Of a DNA stretch of 64,000 bases, positions 26,935 through 36,436 are shown one piece after another. The DNA comes from Ruegeria atlantica (GTDB taxonomy: Bacteria; Pseudomonadota; Alphaproteobacteria; Rhodobacterales; Rhodobacteraceae): positions 620,001 to 684,000 of the forward strand of contig NZ_WQCG01000002.1 of the NCBI RefSeq assembly GCF_013032505.1, in the 5' to 3' direction. Below the pieces are notes generated by a model. The model made no database searches and was not told the DNA's origin. It saw only the letters and a list, made by a program, of their open reading frames with translations. Each line of letters begins with the position of its first letter. The stretch's first letter is position 1. A program made the translations under genes and the position numbers.

Positions 26935-27584
26935 CCCAACGCAAGCTCCCTTCGAACGCCAGCGTAGCGACCGAGGCCGATGGGGGAAAGATGGTAGCAC
27001 CAGCAGCCAGCCGGAATGCCGCTGCCCTTTGTGAATTGTTGGAACAGTTCGCGCCGAAGACGGGTAAAGCTTTGGAATTGGCCAGCGGTACGGGTCAGCA
27101 TGTTGCGGCATTTGCCGAAAAGATGCCCGGCGTTCACTGGCAGCCCAGCGAGATTGAACCGGACCGGCGCGCCTCGATCAACGCATACGCAGAAGATATC
27201 GAGAACGTATCCCCTGCGATTGAGCTGAATGCGACAGCGCCTGGTTGGCATTCTCGCCACGGCGGACAGGACCTGATCGTGTTGATAAACCTGCTGCATC
27301 TGATCAGCTGGACCGAAGCAAAGATCATGATCACCGAGGCCGCACTAGCCCTGAATCCCAGCGGGCGTCTTGTTCTCTACGGACCGTTCATGCGCGCTGG
27401 AATTTTGACCAGCGAAGGCGACCGGAACTTTCACTCTGCGCTTATTCGGCAAGACCCTGAGATCGGTTACAAGGGCGATGTTGAAATTCTGGAACTGCTG
27501 CGTCAATGCAATCTGGCTTTGATTGAAATCGTAGAGATGCCCGCCAACAATCTGGCATTTGTCACTGAAAAAAGAGCCACCTGA
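26931..27584 (+). CDS. DUF938 family SAM-dependent methyltransferase-like protein
   Basis: A 217-residue class I methyltransferase-fold protein. The SAM-binding motif is LELASGTGQHVAAFAE (about residues 46-61), followed by WQPSEIEPDRRASINAYAED and a post-motif II region (LIVLINLLHLISW, LNPSGRLVLYGPF). DUF938 proteins are widespread in bacteria and animals (METTL26-like) with no settled substrate. The N-terminal RKLPSNASVATEADGGKM and SRNAAALCELL are typical for the family. Translationally coupled to the upstream oxidase. Confidence 0.82.
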   Translation: MTQRKLPSNASVATEADGGKMVAPAASRNAAALCELLEQFAPKTGKALELASGTGQHVAAFAEKMPGVHWQPSEIEPDRRASINAYAEDIENVSPAIELNATAPGWHSRHGGQDLIVLINLLHLISWTEAKIMITEAALALNPSGRLVLYGPFMRAGILTSEGDRNFHSALIRQDPEIGYKGDVEILELLRQCNLALIEIVEMPANNLAFVTEKRAT

Positions 27585-27625
27585 TCGAAATCAAGGCCCG
27601 CCTAGGTTCTTACACATATTCAGCG

Positions 27626-27639
27626 TTACATATATGTAA
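27626..27639. promoter_or_regulatory. 14-bp palindromic operator before the AhpD-like gene
   Basis: ttacatatatgtaa is a perfect palindrome 13 bases before the start of the next gene. A related half-site (ttacacatat) lies at 27610-27619, giving a repeat about 17 bases apart. The position, overlapping the likely promoter or leader, fits repression by an unidentified dimeric regulator of ArsR- or MarR-like type. No such regulator is adjacent. Confidence 0.5.
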
Positions 27640-27652
27640 GGGACCAACACAA

Positions 27653-27988
27653 ATGAACTGGCAAGAGAAGCTTTCGGATACGCGCAACAATCTGCGCAAC
27701 CTCAACGCAGCAATCCCCAATACGGCGCGTGCATTCGGTGCGCTTGGAAAATCCGTCAAAGAAGGCGGTACGCTGGACTACAAAACCAAAGAGCTGATCG
27801 CCTTGGGCATGTCCATTGCCGCCCGCTGCGAGCCGTGTATCACTCTGCATACCGAAGCTTTGGTCAAAGCCGGAGCTGGCCGCGAGGAAGTGTCCGACGT
27901 TCTGGCCATGGCCATTCAAATGGGCGGAGGCCCGTCGATGATGTATGCCGCCAAAGCTCTGGAATGCTTTGACGAGCTTTCCGTGTAG
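27653..27988 (+). CDS. Carboxymuconolactone decarboxylase / AhpD-like protein
   Basis: A 111-residue helical protein of the CMD/AhpD family. The redox motif CEPCITLH (two cysteines plus histidine) with an upstream glutamate (KELIALGMS) makes an AhpD-like thiol-disulfide role likelier than decarboxylation. Homologues act as peroxide-defence partners or are of unknown role. It is monocistronic, between a palindrome at 27626 and a strong bidirectional terminator at 27993, so probably separately regulated. Confidence 0.83.
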   Translation: MNWQEKLSDTRNNLRNLNAAIPNTARAFGALGKSVKEGGTLDYKTKELIALGMSIAARCEPCITLHTEALVKAGAGREEVSDVLAMAIQMGGGPSMMYAAKALECFDELSV

Positions 27989-27992
27989 CAAA

Positions 27993-28020
27993 GAAGGCCC
28001 CGGATTTTTCCAGGGCCTTC
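27993..28020. terminator. Bidirectional terminator between converging genes
   Basis: GAAGGCCC at 27993-28000 and GGGCCTTC at 28013-28020 form a perfect 8-bp GC-rich stem with 12 bases between. Short T/A runs border it on both sides. It serves the AhpD-like gene and the converging flavoprotein gene. Confidence 0.75.
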
Positions 28021-28026
28021 GTTTGA

Positions 28027-30534
28027 TCAACCGTCCTTGCGGATAGTTTCGTTTTTCGGATCGTAGGGGCTATCGCAGGTCACGACCGCATCCCACAATT
28101 TGTCCTGAATCTTGACCCTCAGCTTAGTGCCTTCGACCGCCAACTCAGGCTTCACATAACCCATGCCGATGGATTTCTCGAAGGCCACCGAATAGCCACC
28201 CGAGGTCAAACGACCCACACGCTCACCTTCCGGTGTGTACAGTGCCTCACGGCCCCACGGATCGGCATCGCCCGGGCCGTCGATCAGCAGGGTGCAGCAT
28301 TTCACGCGCACGCCGGTCTCTTCCAGCTTGGCTTTGCCGTAGAAGTCCTTGGACAGGTCGACAAAACGCGGTAGGTCGGCTTCCAGCGGGGTCGCGTCGC
28401 GGCCCAGTTCGGTGCCGAAGGCGCGATAGGATTTTTCCTGACGCAGCCAGTTTTGGGCGCGGGCACCGACCAGCTTCATACCATGTTTCTCACCGGCTGT
28501 TTCCAGCAGGTCGAACAGATAGTTCTGCATCTCGATCGGGTGGTGCAGTTCCCAGCCCAGCTCACCGGTATAGGCCACGCGGATTGCGTTGACCGGGCAC
28601 ATACCCAGTTCGATCTGACGGGCAGACAGCCACGGGAAGCGCTTGTTGGACAGTGCGGTTTCCGGATCGGCGTCCTTGATGACCTCTTTCAGAACGTCAC
28701 GCGACTTGGGTCCCGCGATGGCGAAGACGCCCCACTGGGTGGTCACGTCCTGGATTTCGATGTAGCCGAACTCCTCCATCTTGTCCTCGGCCGCCTTGCG
28801 CAGATAGTCGGCGTCGTACTCGGTCCACGCACCGGCGGAGACGATGTAATAGTTGTTCTCACCGTTGCGGACGATGGTGTATTCGGTGCGGGTGGTGCCG
28901 TGCGAGGTCAGCGCGTAGGTCAGATTGATGCGACCGACCTTGGGCAGCTTGTTGCAGGTGAACCAATCGAGGAATTGGGTGGCGCCGGGGCCTTTGACGA
29001 CGTGTTTCGTGAAGGCCGATGCGTCGATCAGGCCAACGCCTTCGCGGATTGCTTTGGCTTCTTCGACGGCATATTGCCACCAGCCACCACGGCGGAACGA
29101 GCGTGCGTCATGGTCGAAGTTCTCGGGCGCATCCAGCGGACCGAAGTAGTTCGGGCGCTCCCAGCCGTTAACCCAACCAAACTGGGCACCACGCGCTTTC
29201 TGACGGTCATAGGCCGGTACGGTGCGCAGCGGACGGCACGCCTCACGCTCTTCATCCGGGTGGTGCAGGATGTAGACGTGCTCATAGCATTCTTCGTTCT
29301 TGCGCGCCGCGAACTCGGTGGTCATCCAGTTACTGCTGTAACGTTTGGGGTCCAGCGACGCCATGTCAATCTCGGCTTCGCCATCAACCATCATTTGGGC
29401 CAGATAGTAGCCGGTGCCGCCCGCAGCGGTGATACCGAAGCTGAAGCCCTCGGCCAGCCACATGTTGCGCAGACCGGGTGCGGGGCCAACCAGCGGGTTA
29501 CCGTCTGGGGTGTAGCAGATCGGGCCGTTGAAATCATCCTTCAGGCCGGATTCGGCGCAGGAGGGCACACGTTCGGCCATCGCCATGTACTGATCGGCAA
29601 TCCGGTCCAGATCCAGTGGGAACAGGTCGGCGCGGAAGCTGTCGGGCACACCATGTTCGAACTGCGCAGGAGCGCCGTGTTCGTAGATACCCAGAATCCA
29701 GCCGCCACGTTCCTCGCGCGCGTAAGATTCATTGTCGGCATCCCGGACAACAGGGTGTTCGGGGTTGCCAGCTTCGCGCCATTTGACCAGCTCAGGGTCT
29801 TTGTCCATGACGATGAAGGTGTGTTCTACCGGGATCGCGGGCATTTTGATGCCCAGCATTTTGGCGGTGCGCTGTGCGTGGTTGCCCGATGCGGTCACGA
29901 CATGCTCGGCAGTGATTACCACCTGTTCATCTGAAGGGACAAGGTTGCCGCCCTTCTCGACCATCTTGGTGCAGGTAACTTCCCAATGGGTGCCATTCCA
30001 ATGGAACGCATCGGCCTGCATCTTGCGCACGATATCGACACCGCGCTGACGGGCCCCTTTGGCCATCGCCTGCGTCACGTCGGCAGGGTTAATGTAGCCG
30101 TCCTCGGTGTGGTAGATCGCACCCTTCAGGTCCGAAGTTTCGATCAGCGGCCAGCGCTCTTTGATCTGCTCCGGTGTCAGCCACTCATATGCAACATCAC
30201 AGGTTTCCGCGGTGGACGCGTAGAGCATGTATTCGTCCATGCGCTCTTGCGTCTGCGCCATCCGCAGGTTGCCAACGACGGCGAAACCCGCGTTCAGGCC
30301 GGTTTCTTCCTCGAGCTGCTTGTAAAAGTCGACCGAGTACTTGTGGATGTGGGTCGTCGCGTAGGACATGTTGAACAGCGGCAACAGGCCTGCTGCGTGC
30401 CAGGTCGAGCCAGATGTCAGCTCGTCCCGCTCAATCAACATCACATCTTCCCAGCCTGCCTTGGCCAGATGATATGCAATCGAGGTGCCGACGGCACCGC
30501 CGCCAACGACCAGTGCTTTGACTTGGGTTTTCAT
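28027..30534 (-). CDS. FAD oxidase with GcvT domain (dimethylglycine/sarcosine dehydrogenase type)
   Basis: An 835-residue two-part enzyme that oxidatively demethylates a methylated glycine or related amine and hands the one-carbon unit to folate. The N-terminal half has GGGAVGTSIAYHLAKAG and the motif TSGSTWHAAG, whose His46 is the usual site of covalent FAD attachment. The middle holds the FAO region, and the last 350 residues are a GcvT-like folate domain (GYSVAFEKSIGMGYVKPEL). The length fits DMGDH-type proteins. Start at 30534: GGGGAG lies ten bases upstream, and MKTQVKALVVGGG is a normal beginning. Substrate (dimethylglycine, sarcosine or another) is not decided by sequence. Confidence 0.88.
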   Translation of the reverse strand: MKTQVKALVVGGGAVGTSIAYHLAKAGWEDVMLIERDELTSGSTWHAAGLLPLFNMSYATTHIHKYSVDFYKQLEEETGLNAGFAVVGNLRMAQTQERMDEYMLYASTAETCDVAYEWLTPEQIKERWPLIETSDLKGAIYHTEDGYINPADVTQAMAKGARQRGVDIVRKMQADAFHWNGTHWEVTCTKMVEKGGNLVPSDEQVVITAEHVVTASGNHAQRTAKMLGIKMPAIPVEHTFIVMDKDPELVKWREAGNPEHPVVRDADNESYAREERGGWILGIYEHGAPAQFEHGVPDSFRADLFPLDLDRIADQYMAMAERVPSCAESGLKDDFNGPICYTPDGNPLVGPAPGLRNMWLAEGFSFGITAAGGTGYYLAQMMVDGEAEIDMASLDPKRYSSNWMTTEFAARKNEECYEHVYILHHPDEEREACRPLRTVPAYDRQKARGAQFGWVNGWERPNYFGPLDAPENFDHDARSFRRGGWWQYAVEEAKAIREGVGLIDASAFTKHVVKGPGATQFLDWFTCNKLPKVGRINLTYALTSHGTTRTEYTIVRNGENNYYIVSAGAWTEYDADYLRKAAEDKMEEFGYIEIQDVTTQWGVFAIAGPKSRDVLKEVIKDADPETALSNKRFPWLSARQIELGMCPVNAIRVAYTGELGWELHHPIEMQNYLFDLLETAGEKHGMKLVGARAQNWLRQEKSYRAFGTELGRDATPLEADLPRFVDLSKDFYGKAKLEETGVRVKCCTLLIDGPGDADPWGREALYTPEGERVGRLTSGGYSVAFEKSIGMGYVKPELAVEGTKLRVKIQDKLWDAVVTCDSPYDPKNETIRKDG

Positions 30535-30626
30535 AACCGGGCGTCTCCCCTTGAATTCAGTTGACACCATATGGCGCATTTGAGGGACCCGGCGCGACAT
30601 TCATCCGACCAGTGATATAAAAAAAA

Positions 30627-30650
30627 CGACCCGCGCGTGGCGCAGATCGT
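30627..30650 (-). terminator. Terminator after the unknown anchored protein gene
   Basis: On the minus strand, CGAxCxGCGC and GCGCxGxTCG arms close a three-base loop and are followed by eight T residues (the A-run at 30619-30626). It lies about 20 bases past the stop at 30672. Confidence 0.7.
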
Positions 30651-30671
30651 CAATTTTTGCTGTCAAAGGTT

Positions 30672-31919
30672 TCAGTTGCCTCCGACAGAACACCGTTTGC
30701 TGCTGCCCAGAGTTGCACAAGTTGACTTACCCGAGCTGCCCTTCCTGACTTTGACCTCGCGCGAAGGGGCGGCCTGTGGCGTGGATTCATCCACGTCAAC
30801 GTTGGTGTGGGACACTTTGCTCATCAACCCCTTTAGGAACCCACCGATACCACCTGTGCTGGCCACTTCGGTTCCCGCCTCGCTCAGCGCGGATGCAAGC
30901 AGCAGGTTTTGGGTGCGAATGTAAGACAGTTGCGATAGTTCCTGATTTTCAAAAACTTCGCCATTGGTTATGTCCATGACGCCCTCAGAGCTAAAACCCG
31001 AACTGCTCAACGTGTTCACCAACACCGCGGTTACATCCAGATTTTTTAGCTTTTCCTGACCCATCTTAAGCTGCGCCAATTGCATCGTTTCATAAAGACC
31101 GTGCATTTCTTCTGCGATCTCGGGCTGTCGGAGCAGAGGGACTTCGATTCCGTTGCCAACAACCAAGGCTGGATGCGGTAGCATTGCGTTTAGGCCAGCA
31201 TAATCGACCATACCAAGAAACTCCCGGATCGTCTCATCACTGGCATCTGCGTGAAGGCGAATGACTACCTCTTGATCAAAGCCGATACGGCCAGTGAAAG
31301 CGCGATAGTTAGACTCTTTGGTGTCATCCAGAAAATTGCCCGTTGTTTCGATGAAGGCTACACCATCGATCACGGCATAGCCTTGTTCGGCCTTCATCCC
31401 ATCCAAAAACGCATCCTGCGCGCTCAGCGCTAGACCAGCCATTGTGTTTCGTGCCGCTTGCGGCTTGAGCGTAATATCCAGCCAGACCAGTTCGCCTGCT
31501 TTTTCGTAAACGGTGCCTGTCTCATCCAATTTACGAAGCACACCATCTTTTCCGGCAGTGTTGAGCCTTAGCAATTCGGCCGGGCCGCTGATTGAACTGA
31601 CAAGAGGCGTTGGCCCGAACTCTGAAAGGACTCTGGAGACTGCCTTGGTCTCGGCATCGGTCAGGGCATATTGCACCCAACCATCCGGTGGCGATGGCAG
31701 ATACGATTTTGCACCAGCGTCCCAGAGCTTTTGGCGCTCACGCGCAGCTTGTTTAATCTCACGCTCTTTTTGGCTTTGATCAAACCGCGCCGAGATGGTT
31801 TCAATGTATCCGCTGACCGAAAGCCCACCGCCCGACTTTTTATCCTGCTGAAAATAGTCAAGGCCCGCGACAACCAGACCAACAATTAACGCAAACCCAA
31901 TGAACCTTAGCGCGCCCAT
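30672..31919 (-). CDS. Membrane-anchored protein of unknown function
   Basis: About 415 residues. One N-terminal membrane helix (FIGFALIVGLVVAGLDYF) is followed by a large domain outside the cytoplasm with no motif I recognise. A charged helical stretch (SQKEREIKQAARERQKLW) follows the anchor. The C-terminal tail is flexible (proline, serine, lysine rich) with two cysteines (STCATLGSSKRCSVGG). The start is taken at the ATG at 31919 rather than four codons earlier. It follows a GlcD-type oxidase gene by 100 bases and may share its transcript. A role at the envelope is all that can be said. Confidence 0.6.
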   Translation of the reverse strand: MGALRFIGFALIVGLVVAGLDYFQQDKKSGGGLSVSGYIETISARFDQSQKEREIKQAARERQKLWDAGAKSYLPSPPDGWVQYALTDAETKAVSRVLSEFGPTPLVSSISGPAELLRLNTAGKDGVLRKLDETGTVYEKAGELVWLDITLKPQAARNTMAGLALSAQDAFLDGMKAEQGYAVIDGVAFIETTGNFLDDTKESNYRAFTGRIGFDQEVVIRLHADASDETIREFLGMVDYAGLNAMLPHPALVVGNGIEVPLLRQPEIAEEMHGLYETMQLAQLKMGQEKLKNLDVTAVLVNTLSSSGFSSEGVMDITNGEVFENQELSQLSYIRTQNLLLASALSEAGTEVASTGGIGGFLKGLMSKVSHTNVDVDESTPQAAPSREVKVRKGSSGKSTCATLGSSKRCSVGGN

Positions 31920-32019
31920 TTTTGACCTCAAAATTTCTTACTTCTCACTTTAGTCCAAGGTAGCCGCAAAATTTGGCACCCTTGTGGCGTGGAAGCGGAA
32001 ATTCCGCGGATGCGTGGTC

Positions 32020-33426
32020 CTATGGGTTTGGCAGAATCTTTCCGGGATTCATGATATTATCCGGGTCCAGTGCCGCTTTGATAGCAGCCATATACTTAAC
32101 GCCCGGCCCAAGCTCCCTGACCAAATAGGGACGTTTACCCTGCCCGATTCCATGTTCGCCGGTGCAGGTTCCCTCCATCGAGATCGCCAGATCATTCAGC
32201 CATCCGACGAATTCGTCAGCTTTGCTGACCTCGTCCTCGTTTTGCATATCGATCAGCAGCAAACTATGAAAATTACCATCACCAACATGTCCAACCATCG
32301 GAGCCATCAAACCCATTTCCTGCGCTTTGTTCTGAGTCGCTGTGACACATTCCGCCAAACGCGAAATCGGGACACAGACATCAGTGGAAATACCGCGCGC
32401 GCCCGGACGCAGCTGCAGGCAGGCCCAATACATGTCATGCCGCGCCTGCCACAGTTTGTTGCGCTCCTCGGTCGTTGACGTTGCCGCGAAATCGGTCCCA
32501 CCAAACTCTTCCGTGATCTGCCCAAAGGTCTCGGCCTGCTCGATCGCACCACTTTCAGACCCATGGAATTCTAATAGAAGCAGAGGCGTTTCTGGCAGGC
32601 TCAGACCAGAATAGGCGTTGGCGGCCCTGACCGACATCTCATCCAGCAGCTCGATCCGAGCCACTGGAACGCCATACTGGATCGTCATCATGACTGCCTG
32701 ACAGGCAGCGTCCACAGTTGGGAACGAACAACGGGCCGAGGTGATCGCTTCCGGGATACCCTGCAGGCGCAAGGTGAGCTCGGTTATGATACCCAATGTC
32801 CCTTCGGCCCCGATCAGCAGTCGGGTCAAGTCATACCCGGCCGAAGACTTCTTCGCCCGGTGCCCGGTTCGGATGATCTGCCCATCAGGCATGACCGCCT
32901 CAAGGCTAAGGACATTGTCCTTCATCGTGCCATAGCGCACTGCATTGGTCCCCGACGCCCGCGTCGCCGCCATTCCGCCCAACGAGGCATTCGCGCCGGG
33001 ATCAATAGGGAAGAACAGACCCTGATCGCGCAGATGGGAATTCAAGTCTTCGCGCGTCACACCGGGCTGCACAACGCAATCCAGATCACCCGGGTTTACA
33101 CCCAAGACTTTGTTCATCTGGGTAAGGTCCACGGAAATACCGCCAGCAGGCGCGTTCACATGGCCCTCGAGCGACGTGCCGGTACCGAATGCAATCACTG
33201 GAACCTTATGCGTGGCGCAGGTTTTTACAATTTCGGAAACCTCTTGCGTGGAATGGGGAAAAACCACGGCATCCGGCAATTGGTTTTCAATCCATGTAGT
33301 CGTGTGGCCATGCTGTTCGCGAATAGCCTGCCCCGTCTGCAACCGGTCACCAAATTTTTGTTTCAGGATGCCGACAGTTGCCTCGATCCCCACTTCGTTT
33401 CGCGGCAAAGCAACTGCCTGTACCAT
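32020..33426 (-). CDS. FAD-linked oxidase, GlcD / D-lactate dehydrogenase type
   Basis: A 468-residue flavoprotein that oxidises a 2-hydroxyacid such as D-lactate or glycolate. It has the PCMH FAD domain (PVIAFGTGTSLEGHVNAPAGG, DPGANASLGGMAATRASGTNAVRYG) and the C-terminal oxidase domain ending in CTGEHGIGQGKR, with the metal/substrate-binding histidines. GlcE and GlcF partners are absent, which favours a stand-alone D-lactate dehydrogenase. A 2-hydroxyacid dehydrogenase gene (35312-36298) lies upstream on the same strand, so both may act on related hydroxy acids. Confidence 0.85.
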   Translation of the reverse strand: MVQAVALPRNEVGIEATVGILKQKFGDRLQTGQAIREQHGHTTTWIENQLPDAVVFPHSTQEVSEIVKTCATHKVPVIAFGTGTSLEGHVNAPAGGISVDLTQMNKVLGVNPGDLDCVVQPGVTREDLNSHLRDQGLFFPIDPGANASLGGMAATRASGTNAVRYGTMKDNVLSLEAVMPDGQIIRTGHRAKKSSAGYDLTRLLIGAEGTLGIITELTLRLQGIPEAITSARCSFPTVDAACQAVMMTIQYGVPVARIELLDEMSVRAANAYSGLSLPETPLLLLEFHGSESGAIEQAETFGQITEEFGGTDFAATSTTEERNKLWQARHDMYWACLQLRPGARGISTDVCVPISRLAECVTATQNKAQEMGLMAPMVGHVGDGNFHSLLLIDMQNEDEVSKADEFVGWLNDLAISMEGTCTGEHGIGQGKRPYLVRELGPGVKYMAAIKAALDPDNIMNPGKILPNP

Positions 33427-33450
33427 GTCAGTCTCCTATGGTCCGCTGGG

Positions 33451-35244
33451 CTATTCGCCCAACGCAATTCCTTCACGACGTGGATCGGCGCCGCCGACCA
33501 GTACATCGCCGATCTCAATCGCGTGCAGGCCCGAGGTCAGGTCGCGCGGGTTCACTTCAAAACCCAACTCGATTAGCGGGTCCGAGAACCCTTCGGCGGC
33601 GGTTCCCACTTCGACATCATAAGTGCCAAAGCGATTGACGAGATGTGGCAGTGAAAGGGCTTGCTGCACATCCATGTCCCAATCCGCCCAGGCGATGATC
33701 GACTTGGCAACGTAGCCGATGATACGGCTGCCCCCCGGCGATCCGATAGCCAGAACAGGCGCGCCGTCTTGCATGACAATTGTCGGGCTCATGGACGAAC
33801 GCGGACGTTTGCCTGGCTCCAGCCGGTTGGCAATTGGCACTCCGTCACTGTGTGTTTTGAACGAGAAGTCTGTAAGTTCGTTGTTCAGCAAAAATCCGTT
33901 TGTCATCAGCCGAGAGCCAAACCCGTTCTCAATCGTCGTCGTCATGGACAGAACGTTGCCATATTGATCAACGATCGAAATATGCGACGTCGAGGGCAAC
34001 TCGATCGAAACATCGTCGGCCCAATTTGACGCATGATCAAATTCGGGATTGCCCGGTGCCACCTCTGTCAGGGCCGCTTCGCCACTTAACAGCGCGCCGC
34101 GGTCGGACAGATAAGATGGATCAACCAAGCCCTGCGTTGGCATGGGAACAAAGTCATGATCGGCCATGTAACGGCCGCGATCTGCGAAAGCCAGACGTGA
34201 GGCATCCCCGATCATGCGCCAGCTGTTTACATCTTCGGGACCCATTGCCGCCAGATCATAACCGTCCAGCATCCCCAATATCTGCCCGACGGTCAGTGCA
34301 CCTGAAGATGGCGGGCCCATGCCGCAGACCTCATAGGTCCGATAGGACGCGCAAACCGGTTCACGCTCGATCACCTGATACAGTGCCAGATCAATTCCCG
34401 ACAAAACGCCCGGGTTGCCTTCAGCATTGCGCACAGTGCTAACGATCCCAGCTGCAATTTCACCGCCATAAAATCCGGCCGAGCCTTCTTCGGCCAATAT
34501 CCGCAGTGTTTCAGCATAATCCGGGTTGGTCAGGCGTTGCCCCTGCGCGAGTGGTTTGCCGTCAGGTAGAAAATACTCGGCGGTAACAGGAAAACGCGAT
34601 AGTCGCTCGGCATCCTTCTCGACCAGGCTAGCAAGGCGAGGAGAAACCAGAAAACCGTCATCAGCCAAAGCGATACCGTCAGCAAACAGGCTTGGCCAAG
34701 GGCTGCGGCCCCAACGCCGGTGCGCCTCCTCCAGCAAGGCCGGGGTTCCGGGCGTGCCTACCGACAAGCCACCAACAACCGCATCAAAGAACTTCAGCGG
34801 CTCACCGTTCTCATCGTGAAATAGCCGGTGATCTGCTTCCAACGGAGCCGTTTCGCGCCCGTCCAGTGTCGTCAACTGGCCAGTTGCAGCGTCATACCAG
34901 ACCAGAAACGCACCGCCACCAAGCCCGGACGACTGCGGTTCGACCAATCCGAGTACAACCTGAACGGCAACCATAGCATCAGCTGCCGACCCGCCTGCAC
35001 GCAGAACTTTCGCACCTGCTTCGACTGCTAACGGATTTGCCGCTGCGACCATCCAGTTCTCGGATGTGACAGGCTGCCCTGCCATCTTGGCTTCAAGCGC
35101 AGCAACCACTTCCTCGGTAAGGCCTTGCACCTGCCCCTCGGACGCACCTTCTGGCGCAACCGCATCTGCCGTTTCCTGAGCAACCGATGACCCGGCCAGC
35201 GCCATCGCCGACACAAACACTCCCGAAATCAGACTTCGTTTCAT
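33451..35244 (-). CDS. ggt: Gamma-glutamyltransferase, periplasmic
   Basis: Hydrolyses glutathione and other gamma-glutamyl compounds, or transfers the glutamyl group. The 597-residue precursor has a signal peptide (cleavage near SVAQ). It self-cleaves before a catalytic threonine, here in ELPSTSHISIVDQYGNVLSM. Upstream lie the large-subunit motifs SGLGGGAFLVWYD and DGRETAP; downstream, RPRSSMSPTIV and GSPGGSRIIGYVAKSI. AGGAGG lies directly upstream of the ATG. A short acidic linker (residues 25-50) after the signal peptide is unusual. It is part of a minus-strand series with the hydroxyacid dehydrogenase and GlcD-type genes. Confidence 0.92.
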   Translation of the reverse strand: MKRSLISGVFVSAMALAGSSVAQETADAVAPEGASEGQVQGLTEEVVAALEAKMAGQPVTSENWMVAAANPLAVEAGAKVLRAGGSAADAMVAVQVVLGLVEPQSSGLGGGAFLVWYDAATGQLTTLDGRETAPLEADHRLFHDENGEPLKFFDAVVGGLSVGTPGTPALLEEAHRRWGRSPWPSLFADGIALADDGFLVSPRLASLVEKDAERLSRFPVTAEYFLPDGKPLAQGQRLTNPDYAETLRILAEEGSAGFYGGEIAAGIVSTVRNAEGNPGVLSGIDLALYQVIEREPVCASYRTYEVCGMGPPSSGALTVGQILGMLDGYDLAAMGPEDVNSWRMIGDASRLAFADRGRYMADHDFVPMPTQGLVDPSYLSDRGALLSGEAALTEVAPGNPEFDHASNWADDVSIELPSTSHISIVDQYGNVLSMTTTIENGFGSRLMTNGFLLNNELTDFSFKTHSDGVPIANRLEPGKRPRSSMSPTIVMQDGAPVLAIGSPGGSRIIGYVAKSIIAWADWDMDVQQALSLPHLVNRFGTYDVEVGTAAEGFSDPLIELGFEVNPRDLTSGLHAIEIGDVLVGGADPRREGIALGE

Positions 35245-35311
35245 AGTGTCCTCCTGAAAATTTGCGTATGTAAATTGGCACTGCCCGCATCAAATCACGG
35301 AAAACGCCTCA

Positions 35312-36298
35312 TCAAAGCATTGCCGGCACCACCTGATCCGGCGGGCGGTGACCGTCCTCGAAAGTCTTGATATTTATAATAACTTTCTCGCCCATTTCGA
35401 TCCGGCCCTCCAGCGTGGCCGACCCCATATGAGGCAGTAGCACCACGTTCGGCAACTGCCGCAGTCGTGGGTTCACATCCGTTCCGTGTTCGTAGACGTC
35501 CAACCCCGCCCCCGCAATATCACCCGAGCGTATCTGGCGGGTTAGCGCGTTTTCATCAATCACCTCGCCCCGCGACGTATTGACGATAACGGCTGTCGGT
35601 TTCAGCAATTTTAGTCGCCGCGCATTCATCAAGTGGAAGGTCGACGGTGTGGAAGGGCAATGGATCGATATCACATCCATCCGCGCAACCATCTGGTCGA
35701 GGCTTTCCCAATACGTAGCCTCCATTTCCTGTTCCGTTTCAGGACGAAGTCGGCGGCGGTTATGATAATGCACCTGCATACCAAAAGCGCTGGCGCGGCG
35801 CGCCACGGCCTGACCGATACGCCCCATGCCCAGAATACCTAGGCGCCGCCCGCCGATACGCCCACCCAACAAGGCATTAGGCGCCCAACCTGCCCAATCG
35901 CCTTGCTGCATGACGGTCAAACCCTCGGGAATTCGGCGAGTCACGGCAAGGATCAACGCCATGGTCATATCCGCCGTGTCGTCGGTCAGAACGCCCGGTG
36001 TATTCGACACTAAAATACCCCGCTGTCGCGCGGTGGCGACGTCGATATTGTCGACACCCGCCCCATAGTTCGCGATCAAGCGCAGGTTTTCACCCGCCTG
36101 CCCCAGCAAGCCACCATCGATCGTGTCGGTCACGGTTGGCACCAGAACATCAGCAGATTTCACGGCCTCAACCAATTCTTCGCGGGTCATCGGACTGTCA
36201 CCGTCGCGCAACTGCACATCGAACAATTCGCTTAACCGGGTTTCAACCGCCTCGGGCAACCGTCGCGTAACGACAACACTCAGACGTTCTCTTGACAC
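35312..36298 (-). CDS. D-isomer-specific 2-hydroxyacid dehydrogenase (glyoxylate/hydroxypyruvate reductase type)
   Basis: A 328-residue NAD(P)H enzyme reducing glyoxylate, hydroxypyruvate or a similar 2-oxoacid. The Rossmann motif is GILGMGRIGQAVARRASAFG. Catalytic residues lie in NTSRGEVIDENAL (arginine), the GAGLDVYEHG segment and the His of LLPHMGSAT. I start at the GTG at 36298 because GGGAG lies seven bases before it and family members begin at this ERLSVVVTRR segment. In-frame ATGs at 36337 and 36421 have no good site. Confidence 0.87.
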   Translation of the reverse strand: MSRERLSVVVTRRLPEAVETRLSELFDVQLRDGDSPMTREELVEAVKSADVLVPTVTDTIDGGLLGQAGENLRLIANYGAGVDNIDVATARQRGILVSNTPGVLTDDTADMTMALILAVTRRIPEGLTVMQQGDWAGWAPNALLGGRIGGRRLGILGMGRIGQAVARRASAFGMQVHYHNRRRLRPETEQEMEATYWESLDQMVARMDVISIHCPSTPSTFHLMNARRLKLLKPTAVIVNTSRGEVIDENALTRQIRSGDIAGAGLDVYEHGTDVNPRLRQLPNVVLLPHMGSATLEGRIEMGEKVIINIKTFEDGHRPPDQVVPAML

Positions 36299-36436
36299 CT
36301 CTGCACTCCCACTGCTTTGCAAACCTTCGCGCGCCATGTCATCGTGGCGCAGGATAAGGCGGGGCACAAGAACCCCATAGGCATTGAGTCGACCTTTTTT
36401 CGAAGCAAGATCAACAGGCACAAGAGCAGACAGTAA

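Noticed and set aside
28453..29934. 493-codon open frame on the plus strand opposite the DMGDH-type gene
   Set aside because: It is antisense to a protein with clear FAD and folate motifs, has no ribosome-binding site or recognisable domain, and reflects codon bias mirrored on the other strand.
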